64,000 bases of DNA, from assembly GCF_030160275.1 (NCBI RefSeq), contig NZ_BSOA01000047.1:1-64000 (forward strand). Reading direction: 5' to 3'. The notes under the pieces are model-generated. The model did not search any database, was not told the origin of the DNA, and saw nothing but the letters and a program-made list of their open reading frames with translations. The stretch comes from Dyella flagellata. GTDB taxonomy: Bacteria > Pseudomonadota > Gammaproteobacteria > Xanthomonadales > Rhodanobacteraceae. Shown here piece by piece: positions 44,132-52,540 of the stretch (its first letter is position 1; each line of letters opens with the position of its first letter). Both the position numbers and the translations under genes were made by a program.

Positions 44132-45066
44132 GCCTGCGCCTCGCTTTCGCTGCCCAGCGTGATCTGGCGGAACACTTCATCCAGACGTCCGCGTTCGAGC
44201 TGGATTTCGGAAATCTCCAGCCCCTGCTGGCGCAGCAGCGTTTCGACCGGCTCGAGGATCCGCTCACCCGGCTTGGGGAACACTGTGATCCGCCCATCCA
44301 AGGGATCCACCTCGATACCGGCCACTTGCGGCAAGCGTCCAAGCATTTCCTGCGATACGCCACTGCCTTGCGCACTGAAGGAAACCGCGCCGTGGTAGCG
44401 CGACCGCGCTTCCAGTTCCGCCGGCGTGGCGTCGGCACGCAATTGGCCCCCTGCAATGATCACCACGCGATTGCACAGCGCATGCACTTCCTCCAGCAGA
44501 TGGGTGGAAATCAGGATCGTGCGCTCGCGCGCCATCGCGTCGATCAAGCGGCGCACGGCATGTTTCTGATTGGGATCGAGGCCGTCGGTAGGCTCGTCCA
44601 GCATCAGCACCGGCGGATCGTGCAAGATCGCCTGCGCCAGCCCGACACGGCGGCGCAAGCCCTTGGACAAGGTATCCACGCTTACACCCAGCGCGTCCTC
44701 AAGCTGTAGATAGTTGACCACTTCATCGAACCGGCGCCGGCCCACGTCGGAGCGCAGCCCACGCATGCGCATGATGAACACCAGGAACTCGCGCACGGTC
44801 ATTTCGCCATAGCTGGGCGCGCCTTCCGGCAGGTAGCCAAGGGCGCGCCTGGCCTTCAGTGGCTGCTTGATCACGTCGTGACCACACACGCGCGCAGTGC
44901 CCGAACTGGGCGTAAGGAAGCCGGCGATCATGCGCATCGCCGTGGTCTTGCCTGCACCATTGGGGCCTAGCAAACCGAGCACCTGACCGGGTTCGGCGTA
45001 GATGCTGAGCGCATCCACCGCAGTCAAATGCCCATAGCGCTTGGTGAGCTTGTCGGTCTCGATCAT
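44128..45066 (-). CDS. ABC transporter ATP-binding protein (GldA-like)
   Basis: The product has 312 residues from the ATG at 45066 (MIETDKLTKRYG); a longer frame to 45111 lacks family similarity. Walker A is GPNGAGKTT (about 36-44), the signature LSKGLRRRVG, Walker B VLMLDEPTDGLDP, and the switch His is in ISTHLLEEV. The C-terminal 80 residues are the usual DUF4162-like extension. It heads the three-gene operon and has a repeat element 67 bases upstream. Confidence 0.94.
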   Translation of the reverse strand: MIETDKLTKRYGHLTAVDALSIYAEPGQVLGLLGPNGAGKTTAMRMIAGFLTPSSGTARVCGHDVIKQPLKARRALGYLPEGAPSYGEMTVREFLVFIMRMRGLRSDVGRRRFDEVVNYLQLEDALGVSVDTLSKGLRRRVGLAQAILHDPPVLMLDEPTDGLDPNQKHAVRRLIDAMARERTILISTHLLEEVHALCNRVVIIAGGQLRADATPAELEARSRYHGAVSFSAQGSGVSQEMLGRLPQVAGIEVDPLDGRITVFPKPGERILEPVETLLRQQGLEISEIQLERGRLDEVFRQITLGSESEAQA

Positions 45067-45132
45067 GTCCGCTCGCGAAAAGAACCGCAACGCAATGTAC
45101 CGCAAGCACACGACAAAGTTCTTCGACTGGCC

Positions 45133-45244
45133 TAGGGATGCCCTGATCTATTCCACGTACCCGTCACCGCAATGTATGCACGGCACGCCCTGCGGGCCTT
45201 CTGGACGTCATGCCGGGCACGTGGAATAGATCAGGGCATCCCTA
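45133..45244. repeat. Deleted copy of the nested palindromic element (copy A)
   Basis: Terminal inverted repeats of 31 bases (45133-45163 and 45214-45244, 30 of 31 matching) start TAGGGATGCCCTGATC and enclose 50 bases. The interior begins like copies B and C (TCACCGCA-TGTATGC) and then jumps to the right arm of their second stem. The first hairpin with its REP, and the left arm of the second stem, are missing. TA at both ends could be a target duplication. It lies in the promoter region of the ABC operon. Confidence 0.85.
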
Positions 45245-45261
45245 AAGCGGGGCGGCCGAAA

Positions 45262-45291
45262 CAAAAAGGCCCTCCTTGCGGGAGGGCCTTT
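45262..45291 (-). terminator. Rho-independent terminator of the SRPBCC gene
   Basis: AAAGGCCCTCC pairs perfectly with GGAGGGCCTTT around a five-base loop, and the minus strand then has a T-run. It lies 26 bases past the stop of the minus-strand gene ending at 45317. Confidence 0.92.
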
Positions 45292-45316
45292 CGCGGACCG
45301 TTTGCAGAGCGGCTGC

Positions 45317-46687
45317 TTACTTCGCCGCGCTGCTCGCCGGAGCCGGCGCGCTGCCGCTGGAAGCCGGCGCCGGGTTGTTGCTCAGCACACCCGGCTGCTT
45401 CATGCCGGCCTGCTGCTCCGGCGTCTGCGCCGGCACCGCGCCACCGGTGATGCCCTTGGCATCGAACACCGGCAGGTACACTTCATATTGAGCGTAGGTG
45501 CTGATATTGCCGGAATTGTCCTTCACCTCAGGCTGCACTTCGATGTCGTAGCTGCGGGCAAGGATCTCGTTGGCGTTCAGGCCGTGCGTTTGCGCATAGG
45601 CCTCCAGCTGCTCGCGGGTATTCTTCACGCCGACGATGGTGCCGTTCCACTTCGCCATCAGCGCCGAACCACCGAAGGCCAGCTCGCCACGCACATTGTT
45701 GTCGATCACCAGGCGGCCATTGCGATCCTTGTCGCCGGGATTCAGTGCAGGCGCGGTGGCCGGGGTTGCACTGGTGCTGGCCGAAGCGGCCTGGTCCGTC
45801 AGCGACGGCGGCGTTTCCGGCGCCAGCTGATAGCTCTGGCCGTTGATGTTGAGGGTGGCATTGTCGATCGGCATCGCAACGTCGAACGAATAGGTCTGGT
45901 CGCCGAAGTTGGTGGTGTAGACGATGCGCGGGCCGGTAACATTCACGCCCAGCTTCTTCGCTGCGGCCTTGATCTGGTTCTCGGCAGCCGGCACCGCTTC
46001 GTTCATGGCGTCGATCAGGCCACCCTTGAGGTTGATCTGGGTGGACACCAGCAGCACCGGCGTGGGCTTGGGCTGCACCATGTAGGGAACCAGGTCGCCG
46101 TAGTCGACGTTCGGCACGCTGGCCAGGGCATTCTGCAGGTTGTTCAGGCTGTACTGGATGAACGCGTCCGGCTGGCCGTGGATGTACAGGTTGGAATAGC
46201 GGTCCAGCAAGTTGAAGCCGTAAGTCACGTCATACGACCAGGTGATCTTGGTCAGCTTGCCGGTGTTGCCCTGACGCAGCAGGTCCACGGTGAAATGCTT
46301 GTCGCTACCGCGCCAGGCGTTGTCCACGTTCCAGATCAGCTCACCACTGTTGACGGTGCTGTCGATCTTGTTGAAGTCAGGTTTGGTGCTGGCGATGGTC
46401 AGCTTGCCGTCGCCCACTTTCTCATCCTGGCCGCTCCAGCTGATCTCCGAGCCCGGGCCGAAGGAGCTGCCGGAAAGGCTGTACTGGGTCCGCGGATCGT
46501 AGGCGCGCAGCACGGCGTAGTCCGGGAAAGTACGGAAATTGGACACCATGTCGTAGACCTGGCGCAGATCTTTGCTGACCACCAGCGACCGTTCAACGTG
46601 GCCACTGCCGGGCATGATGATGCCCACCACGACGCCGGCCACGACGACGATGATGAAGGCAACGATGAATTCCAGAACACGCGTCAT
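45317..46687 (-). CDS. Membrane-anchored SRPBCC-domain protein
   Basis: The product has 456 residues. Residues 5-27 are a transmembrane helix. Residues 30-185 match the polyketide-cyclase/SRPBCC pattern (VERSLVVSKDLRQVYDMVSNF, FPDYAVLRAYDP, FGPGSEISWSG). The second half (about 200-410) has YTTNFGDQTYSFDVAMPID and is possibly a GyrI-like ligand domain; this is uncertain. The end is an Ala/Pro/Ser-rich low-complexity tail. The ligand is unknown. It is transcribed alone and has its own terminator; the 220 bases upstream hold nothing I recognise. Confidence 0.68.
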   Translation of the reverse strand: MTRVLEFIVAFIIVVVAGVVVGIIMPGSGHVERSLVVSKDLRQVYDMVSNFRTFPDYAVLRAYDPRTQYSLSGSSFGPGSEISWSGQDEKVGDGKLTIASTKPDFNKIDSTVNSGELIWNVDNAWRGSDKHFTVDLLRQGNTGKLTKITWSYDVTYGFNLLDRYSNLYIHGQPDAFIQYSLNNLQNALASVPNVDYGDLVPYMVQPKPTPVLLVSTQINLKGGLIDAMNEAVPAAENQIKAAAKKLGVNVTGPRIVYTTNFGDQTYSFDVAMPIDNATLNINGQSYQLAPETPPSLTDQAASASTSATPATAPALNPGDKDRNGRLVIDNNVRGELAFGGSALMAKWNGTIVGVKNTREQLEAYAQTHGLNANEILARSYDIEVQPEVKDNSGNISTYAQYEVYLPVFDAKGITGGAVPAQTPEQQAGMKQPGVLSNNPAPASSGSAPAPASSAAK

Positions 46688-46909
46688 TCCAGGTTTCTCC
46701 GAGACGTCTCTCTAGCTGCGATGGAAAGCGCAGGTCGGAACGGACCGCCACGGGTGGTCTTCCAGGGAGGGAAACCGCGTCAGGACGGGGGTCGGCCGGC
46801 GCCTAAGCTGCCGATGGTACTTGCTCACGCGAAGGAACGCTACGGGCCCACAGGACCCGCAGCCGCGTTGCGCAGCAGCATTTTCCAGCGGTCTAAAGTA
46901 CCCGGCGGA

Positions 46910-47551
46910 TCAGACGATACCCAGTTCCAAAGCCTTGAGCACAGCGCGGGTTCGATCGCGTACGCCAAGCTTGGAAAGGATGTTGGAGACGTGGTTCTTC
47001 ACGGTGCCCTCGGCCACCTTGAGCGAATTGGCGATCTCCTTGTTGCTGTAGCCGCCGGACAGCAGGCGCAGGATCTCCGTCTCGCGCTCGGTCAGCGGAT
47101 CGGGCTGCTCCAGGCTGGTGAACTGGTTATGGATACGGCCGACGCCGGCCAGCAGGCGCTGGGTGACCATCGGCGCAACCAGCGAACCACCGCTGGCCAC
47201 GGTACGTACCGCTTCCACCAGCTGTTCCAACGATACGTCCTTCAACAGGTAGCCGCGCGCACCGGCCTTCAGCCCCTGCAACACCAGCTGATCGTCATCG
47301 AAGGTGGTAAGGATGATGGTGGGCGGCAGGTCGTTGCGTGCCGATAGCGCCTGCAACACTTCCAGACCGCTCATGTTAGGCATGCGCAGGTCCAGCAACA
47401 CCACGTCGGGCTTGATGCGCGGAATATCCTGCACGGCCTGCACGCCGTCGGCGCACTCGGCCACCACGCGAATGTCTTCGGCCAGATCGAGCAGGGAACG
47501 CACACCCTGACGCACCAGGTTCTGGTCGTCGACGAGACAAACGGAAATCAT
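46910..47551 (-). CDS. NarL/LuxR-type response regulator
   Basis: The product has 213 residues. The receiver domain has Asp8/Asp9, the phospho-acceptor Asp54 in VVLLDLRMPN, and Lys near 105 in YLLKD. The C-terminal helix-turn-helix (about 150-210) reads LTERETEILRLLSGGYSNKEIANSL then VKNHVSNILSKL. AGGA precedes the ATG. It lies 55 bases downstream of a histidine kinase gene, and the two resemble the DesK/DesR or LiaS/LiaR arrangement. Targets are unknown. Confidence 0.94.
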   Translation of the reverse strand: MISVCLVDDQNLVRQGVRSLLDLAEDIRVVAECADGVQAVQDIPRIKPDVVLLDLRMPNMSGLEVLQALSARNDLPPTIILTTFDDDQLVLQGLKAGARGYLLKDVSLEQLVEAVRTVASGGSLVAPMVTQRLLAGVGRIHNQFTSLEQPDPLTERETEILRLLSGGYSNKEIANSLKVAEGTVKNHVSNILSKLGVRDRTRAVLKALELGIV

Positions 47552-47606
47552 CGCGGATCCTCGCAGCTAAGATGGCTTGTCGGGCTTATGAAATTCTGGC
47601 AAGTCA

Positions 47607-48842
47607 TCAGGTAAGGCTCAATGCAGGGGGCTCGAACCGGGAAGGCGTATGCGCCAACACTGAGGGTTCGCCCAATGGAAGACGGATGCTGAGGGCAAAA
47701 CCCTGCCCTGTCGCGCTCTCCATCGTCACGTTACCGCCAAATTCGGCCAGCCGCTCACGCATGCCGGACAGACCGTTGCCCGGCGTGATGTCGCTGGTGC
47801 CGCGGCCATCGTCCCGCGCGCACAGGCTGAGCAGGGTCTCATCTTCATACGTAAAGCCGAGCCACAGGTTGCGGGCGCCGGCATGCCTGGCGGTATTGGT
47901 GATGATCTCCTGCACGCAGCGCAGCAGCACCTGCGCCCGGCGCGGGTCCTCCACGCTGAAGCGCGGTGGGACCGTCAGGTGCACCTGCAGGCTGGGCACG
48001 CCGTCGATCAGGCTTTGCAGGGCCTGAGTCAGGTCGATCGCGTCGTCCTGGCGCAATTCGCTTACCGCCTCGCGCACGTCGGTCAGCAGCAGGCGCGCCG
48101 TGCTTTGCGCCTTGCGCACGTGTACGGCGGCCGACTCGTTGCTGAGATGGCTGGCCACCTCCAGGTTGAGGCTGAGCGCGGTAAGGTGATGGCCGATCAG
48201 GTCATGCAGCTCGCGCGCAATACGCATGCGCTCGGCGATGCGGGTGGATTCGGCCAACAACGCACGGGTGGCGCGCAGCTCGGAAATCAGGCGCCGCTGC
48301 ACCTCGCGTTCCTCGGCCTGCTGGTTGGCCACCGTCGAGACCACGAACACCAGGCCCGAGAACGCCGTATAGATGCATGCCTGCAGAAACGCGAGCGTGA
48401 TGCTGTACTTCAGCTCGGGGAAGGTGGAGAACAGGACGGTCAGGCAGACGGCCTGCAACACCATCCATGCCCCGCCGATCCAGAACGGCACCACCCAGGG
48501 CAGGATCACCGAAACCACCACCAGCAGGATGGCCGACAGGCCGCTGTGGCTGTACCAGCCCACCAGCGCCGCCGCCGCGGTCATCAGCAACAGGCCGCAC
48601 AAGCGCGCGCCGACATGCGTGCGCGAGCCGAGGTTGTTGGTGACCAGCAGGTACAGAACGCCGAAGACCAGATAAAAAAGCAGGCATAGCAGCAAGGCGA
48701 AATTCGGGCGATGCAGCAAATCCAAGCGCTCGGTGGCCCAGCGGGTGAACAGCGGCAGGCCATCGCAGAGGTACGCGAACAAGCCGGTAATGCGCAACAG
48801 TCGCTTGTGGTTGAAGTTGGTGATCGCCATGGCTCGCATCAT
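47607..48842 (-). CDS. Sensor histidine kinase, HisKA_3 (DesK-like) type
   Basis: The product has 411 residues. Five or six membrane helices (about 38-190) form the sensor without a large external domain. The dimerisation helix ERMRIARELHDLIGHHLTALS carries the phosphorylated His at about residue 213. The ATP-binding part includes EIITNTARHAGA (N-box), DDGRG and GNGLSGMRERL. It should phosphorylate the regulator next to it. Three ATG codons at 48842, 48839 and 48830 are possible; no ribosome site decides among them. Confidence 0.92.
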   Translation of the reverse strand: MMRAMAITNFNHKRLLRITGLFAYLCDGLPLFTRWATERLDLLHRPNFALLLCLLFYLVFGVLYLLVTNNLGSRTHVGARLCGLLLMTAAAALVGWYSHSGLSAILLVVVSVILPWVVPFWIGGAWMVLQAVCLTVLFSTFPELKYSITLAFLQACIYTAFSGLVFVVSTVANQQAEEREVQRRLISELRATRALLAESTRIAERMRIARELHDLIGHHLTALSLNLEVASHLSNESAAVHVRKAQSTARLLLTDVREAVSELRQDDAIDLTQALQSLIDGVPSLQVHLTVPPRFSVEDPRRAQVLLRCVQEIITNTARHAGARNLWLGFTYEDETLLSLCARDDGRGTSDITPGNGLSGMRERLAEFGGNVTMESATGQGFALSIRLPLGEPSVLAHTPSRFEPPALSLT

Positions 48843-49145
48843 AGGCCCGCACGGGGGCGGGGTGTCATGCGCGGGAAGTCATGAACGGCAGGGGGCAGGG
48901 GCTAACGAAACCGGTAAAGTGAAGGCTGCGCCGCAGCACGCTCCCGATGAGGCGCATGGGAAACAGGGCACTTAAGTGCCAGCCTGCCCAGGCCCCGCTC
49001 GCCACCTCCCTTCCGCCCCCGCTTTTTACTTTCCCTTTACATGCCGCAATACGGGATGTGCGGCCCAGTGGCACATGCCATAATGCGCGGAAGCTGGGCC
49101 GTCAGTCGGTCTTAACTAGCCACCACCTTGATTGCGGAGCAACGA
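48843..49145. other. 303-bp intergenic region between divergent kinase and GNAT-min operons
   Basis: It contains promoters in both directions. A perfect 14-bp palindrome GGCACTTAAGTGCC lies at 48967-48980 and might be an operator. A pyrimidine-rich stretch follows at 49005-49045. No REP copy or small gene is seen. Confidence 0.5.
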
Positions 49146-49769
49146 ATGGCCCTTGCCATCCGCGACGTGCGCGAGCACGACCTGGATGCCGTACTGGCAC
49201 TCAACAATACTGCCGGTCGCTCCATCCTCGCCCTGGATGCCGAACGGCTGCGCTACTTCTACGAACAGGCCGATTACTTCCGGGTGGCCGAGATCGATGG
49301 CCATCTCGCCGGCTTCCTGATCGCCCTTCGCGATGGCCGCGACTACAGCAGTCCCAATTACCTGTGGTTCGGCGAGCACTATCCGTCCTTCGTCTATATC
49401 GATCGCATCGTGATCGCCAACGCGTACCGCCGCCATGGCCTGGGACGCATCTTCTATTGCGACGTGAACAGCTATGCCGAAGTGCGGGTGCCGCTGCTGA
49501 CCTGTGAAGTGTTCCTGGAACCGGCCGACGACGTGGTCGTCCTGTTCCACGGCACCTACGGCTTCCAGGAAGTGGGCCAGCAACGCATGGGCGAACGCGG
49601 CCCACAGGTGAGCCTGCTTGCCAAGGATCTGCCCAGCTACACCTACGTGCGGGACACCTACCTCGAACACGGCGGCCTGCCCGAGCTTCCCTGGTTGGCC
49701 GGCCGTGGCCTTCCTTTGGCCAACCAAGACGCCCAAGCGCGCCGCCTCGCCGGAGAGCGGCGTTCATGA
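49146..49769 (+). CDS. GNAT-family N-acetyltransferase upstream of minC
   Basis: The product has 207 residues from the ATG at 49146, which has GGAG 7 bases upstream; a TTG at 49128 is less likely. AIRDVREHDLDAVLALNN is the first GNAT strand and helix, and YIDRIVIANAYRRHGLGRIFY contains the acetyl-CoA loop R-x-x-G-L-G. Its TGA overlaps the minC ATG (ATGA), so it is translationally coupled with the cell-division genes. The substrate is unknown. Confidence 0.85.
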   Translation: MALAIRDVREHDLDAVLALNNTAGRSILALDAERLRYFYEQADYFRVAEIDGHLAGFLIALRDGRDYSSPNYLWFGEHYPSFVYIDRIVIANAYRRHGLGRIFYCDVNSYAEVRVPLLTCEVFLEPADDVVVLFHGTYGFQEVGQQRMGERGPQVSLLAKDLPSYTYVRDTYLEHGGLPELPWLAGRGLPLANQDAQARRLAGERRS

Positions 49770-50533
49770 ATGCGAAAATGGAAACAACCTCTGACGCCTG
49801 CGACCTGCGCTTCGGACAGGTCGGCATTGCCTGTGTACGAGTGCGAAGGCCCGACGCGGCAGCCCTGTGCGAAGAGCTGGAACGCCGCGTGCGCTCGGCT
49901 CCGCAGCTGTTTTCGCGCGCCGCCGTGGTACTGGACCTGAGCCATCTGCTCAACCTGCCGGACGACGGCACCGTGGACGCGTTGCTTGAGGCGGTGCGCA
50001 GCGCCGGCATGCTGCCGGTAGGCCTTGCCTACGGTACCGCGGCCACTGAAGCACTGGCTCAGCGCATGGGCCTGCCGCTGATCGCCAAATTCCGCGCCGC
50101 CTACGAGCCGGCCGATGGTGGCAACGTCGCGGCGCCTGTTCCCGTCGCGGCCCCTGCCCCGCTTCCCGTACGCGAACCGGTGCTGTCGCAACCGGAAGGC
50201 GCGGTCGGCGCGCAACGCCACGATGGCACCGTGCGCTCGGGCCAGCAGGTATATGCGCGCGATCGCGACCTGGTGGTGGTCGGTACCATCGCCAACGGCG
50301 CAGAGGTGATCTCCGACGGCAGCATCCACATTTACGGCAGCCTGAAGGGCCGCGCGATGGCGGGCGCGCAAGGCGATGCAAAAGCGCGTATTTTCATCTC
50401 GGACTTCCGCGCGGAGCTGGTGGCGATTGCCGGCCACTACCGCGTGTTCGAGCAGATACCGAAAGACCTGGAGGGCCAATCCGTGCAATGCTGGCTCGAC
50501 GGCGAAAAGCTGCTGATTGTACCGCTGAAATAA
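49766..50533 (+). CDS. minC: Septum-site determining protein MinC
   Basis: This 255-residue inhibitor of FtsZ assembly keeps division away from the poles. The N-terminal FtsZ-acting domain (about 12-105) is followed by a Pro/Ala/Val linker (about 118-150) and the C-terminal beta-helix domain (about 150-250: HDGTVRSGQQVYARDRDLVVVG, GSIHIYGSLKGRAMAGAQGD, ARIFISDFRAELVAIAGHY), which dimerises and binds MinD. Length and order are typical. minD follows after 74 bases. Confidence 0.96.
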   Translation: MNAKMETTSDACDLRFGQVGIACVRVRRPDAAALCEELERRVRSAPQLFSRAAVVLDLSHLLNLPDDGTVDALLEAVRSAGMLPVGLAYGTAATEALAQRMGLPLIAKFRAAYEPADGGNVAAPVPVAAPAPLPVREPVLSQPEGAVGAQRHDGTVRSGQQVYARDRDLVVVGTIANGAEVISDGSIHIYGSLKGRAMAGAQGDAKARIFISDFRAELVAIAGHYRVFEQIPKDLEGQSVQCWLDGEKLLIVPLK

Positions 50534-50607
50534 AGCATGCTCTGATGCGTTCAGCGCGTGGCAGAGCAAAGCAAAGCACATTAGAAAAACATATTCGGAG
50601 ATGAGCC

Positions 50608-51423
50608 TTGAGTGCTGAGATTATCGTTGTGACGTCCGGCAAGGGCGGCGTGGGCAAAACCACCACCAGCGCGTCGCTTGCCACGGGCCTGGCGATGAGC
50701 GGCAAAAAAGTGGCCGTGATCGATTTCGACGTCGGCTTGCGCAACCTCGACTTGATCATGGGTTGCGAGCGTCGCGTGGTCTACGACTTCGTCAACGTGA
50801 TCCAGGGCGAAGCCACCATCAAGCAGTCGCTGATCAAGGACAAGCGCCACGAGAATCTCTACGTGCTGGCCGCCAGCCAGACGCGCGACAAGGATGCGCT
50901 CACGCAGGAAGGCGTGGAGAAGGTACTCGACGAGCTCGGCAAGGACGGCTTTGACTACATCGTCTGCGACTCGCCCGCCGGCATCGAGAAAGGTGCGCAC
51001 CTGGCGATGTATTTCGCCGATCACGCGATGGTGGTGGTGAATCCGGAGGTCTCCTCGGTGCGCGATTCGGATCGCATCCTGGGCCTGCTCGCCAGCAAGA
51101 CGCGCCGCGCCGAGAAGGGTGACGGCGCCGTCACCCAGCACCTGCTATTGACGCGCTACAACCCCTCGCGTGTCGAACAGGGCGAAATGCTCAGCGTAAA
51201 AGACGTGGAAGAAATTCTAGGTATCAGCGTGGTCGGCGTGATCCCCGAATCGGAAAACGTACTGGCTGCCTCCAACTCCGGCGTGCCGGTGATCCTGGAC
51301 GAAAACTCGCACGCCGGCCAGGCCTACCGCGACACCGTGGCCCGCCTGCTCGGCGAAAGCCGCCCGATGCGCTTTCTCGATGCACCCAAGAAGGGCTTCT
51401 TCCAGCGCGTGTTCGGAGGCTGA
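50608..51423 (+). CDS. minD: Septum-site determining ATPase MinD
   Basis: This 271-residue membrane-oscillating ATPase recruits MinC and is released by MinE. The deviant Walker [10 protein letters not shown] (about 11-19) and [16 protein letters not shown] are diagnostic; the C-terminal amphipathic membrane helix is [11 protein letters not shown]. The start is TTG at 50608 with GGAG 7 bases before it, and gives the conserved [14 protein letters not shown] opening. An ATG at 50601 in another frame opens a five-codon reading frame that overlaps this start, which could lower initiation. Confidence 0.97.
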   Translation: MSAEIIVVTSGKGGVGKTTTSASLATGLAMSGKKVAVIDFDVGLRNLDLIMGCERRVVYDFVNVIQGEATIKQSLIKDKRHENLYVLAASQTRDKDALTQEGVEKVLDELGKDGFDYIVCDSPAGIEKGAHLAMYFADHAMVVVNPEVSSVRDSDRILGLLASKTRRAEKGDGAVTQHLLLTRYNPSRVEQGEMLSVKDVEEILGISVVGVIPESENVLAASNSGVPVILDENSHAGQAYRDTVARLLGESRPMRFLDAPKKGFFQRVFGG

Positions 51424-51428
51424 CCGCC

Positions 51429-51704
51429 ATGGGCATTCTCGATTTCCTGAAGCGCAAACCCGAACCGACCGCGGCGGTAGCGAAGGAGCGGCTGCGCATC
51501 ATCGTCGCGCAGGAACGCTCCACGCGCGGCGCACCCGATTATCTGCCGGTGCTGCGCAGCGAGTTGCTGGAAGTCATCAAGAAATACGTCAACGTCGACC
51601 TGGAAGCGATCAGCATCAACGTCGAACGCGACAGCGGGCATGAGGTGCTGGAGCTTTCCGTGGCATTGCCCGAGGGCAAGGCGGCGCAGAATCCGGCCAC
51701 TTAA
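51429..51704 (+). CDS. minE: Cell-division topological specificity factor MinE
   Basis: This 91-residue protein stimulates MinD and drives its oscillation. [10 protein letters not shown] is the membrane-targeting start; [14 protein letters not shown] is the MinD-binding segment; [21 protein letters not shown] belongs to the dimerisation domain. It starts 5 bases after minD. Its TAA stop (51702-51704) lies inside the left terminal repeat of the nested palindromic element B. Confidence 0.96.
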   Translation: MGILDFLKRKPEPTAAVAKERLRIIVAQERSTRGAPDYLPVLRSELLEVIKKYVNVDLEAISINVERDSGHEVLELSVALPEGKAAQNPAT

Positions 51705-52028
51705 GGATGCTCTGATCTATTCCACGTACCCGTCACCGCACTGTATGCGCGCCTCGCAGCGCGTAGGCTGGGATGCTAATCCCAGCTTTCCACACGGCAT
51801 CCCGATGCTGGGATTGTCATCCCAGCCTACACGCTTACGTCGCTGCGAGGCGCGCATACAATGCGGCCCCAACATTTAGAAATTAAAGACGGGGTGACGT
51901 CCAGAAGGCCCGCAGGCCGTGCCCCGCGGCTTGAACAGACGGCCAGTCTGCCCTGTGCCGCGCGACACACCCTGCGGGCCTTCTGGACGTCATGCCGGGC
52001 ACGCGGAATAGATCAGAGCATCCTTAAG
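51700..52028. repeat. Nested palindromic element, full copy B
   Basis: The element is 329 bp. Its terminal inverted repeats (51700-51732 and 51996-52028) match in 31 of 33 positions and begin CTTAAGGATGCTCTGATC. Inside are two hairpins. The first has 26-base arms (51736-51761 and 51841-51866) and carries a complete REP unit at its tip. The second has a perfect 22-bp stem (51895-51916 with 51971-51992) and a 54-base loop containing a small CAGAC/GTCTG hairpin. The whole can fold as a three-way junction. It encodes no protein. It follows minE directly. Confidence 0.88.
51763..51830. repeat. REP-like palindrome inside element B (copy R9)
   Basis: A full unit, GTAGGCTGGGATG to CATCCCAGCCTAC, at the tip of the first hairpin of element B. 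Ten additional bases (ACGCTTACGT) separate its right end from the hairpin arm, so the insertion is slightly asymmetric. Confidence 0.85.
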
Positions 52029-52087
52029 CACCGCGATCGTTTCCCTCCCCTGCGTGCAGGGGAGGGAGCAATCCTCGCGATAACCGA

Positions 52088-52540
52088 ATGACCGTCCTTC
52101 GACTTTCAGACATCAAGCGCAGCGACGTCGAATCCCTGCTCTTCCAGCATGGCCTGAATCTCACGCTCGTGGCCGAGGGCGAGACGATCCCCGGCAGCTT
52201 CTGGGGTGACGACGAAGCCGGCATCATCGGCCACACCGTTTACGCTCGCGGCGACACGCCCGTGCATTCGGTGTTGCACGAAGCCGGCCACCTGATCGTG
52301 CTGCCGCCGGAGCGCCGTGGCGCGGTGCATACCGACGCCACCGACTCCATCGAGGAGGAGGATGCCGTCTGCTACCTGCAGATCGCGCTGGGTGGCCTGC
52401 TGCCGGGCGTGGGACGCGAGCGCATCATGGCCGACATGGATGCCTGGGGCTACACGTTCCGGCTAGGTTCGGCCCGCGCCTGGTTCGAGCAGGATGCCGA
52501 AAACGCAAGAACCTGGCTGATCGCACGCGGATTGCTGTAG
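52088..52540 (+). CDS. Small HExxH metallopeptidase-like protein
   Basis: The product has 150 residues with no signal peptide. VLHEAGHLIVLPPERR holds the zinc motif HEAGH (His64, Glu65, His68), and SIEEEDAVCYLQ about 22 residues later offers a Glu (90 or 91) as third ligand, as in gluzincins or ImmA/IrrE-like proteins. No helix-turn-helix partner is present. I recognise no named family. The gene is bracketed by two direct copies (B and C) of the nested palindrome; its TAG stop (52538-52540) shares a base with copy C. The ribosome site is weak. Confidence 0.65.
   Translation: MTVLRLSDIKRSDVESLLFQHGLNLTLVAEGETIPGSFWGDDEAGIIGHTVYARGDTPVHSVLHEAGHLIVLPPERRGAVHTDATDSIEEEDAVCYLQIALGGLLPGVGRERIMADMDAWGYTFRLGSARAWFEQDAENARTWLIARGLL

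Noticed and set aside
45133-45244. Copy A as a simple transcription terminator
   Set aside because: The stem is far longer than needed, has no T-run, and its ends match those of elements B and C; the real terminator lies next to it at 45262-45291.
45302-47347. A 681-codon open frame on the plus strand
   Set aside because: It is antisense to the SRPBCC gene and the response regulator. No domain is visible and it runs through the terminator region.
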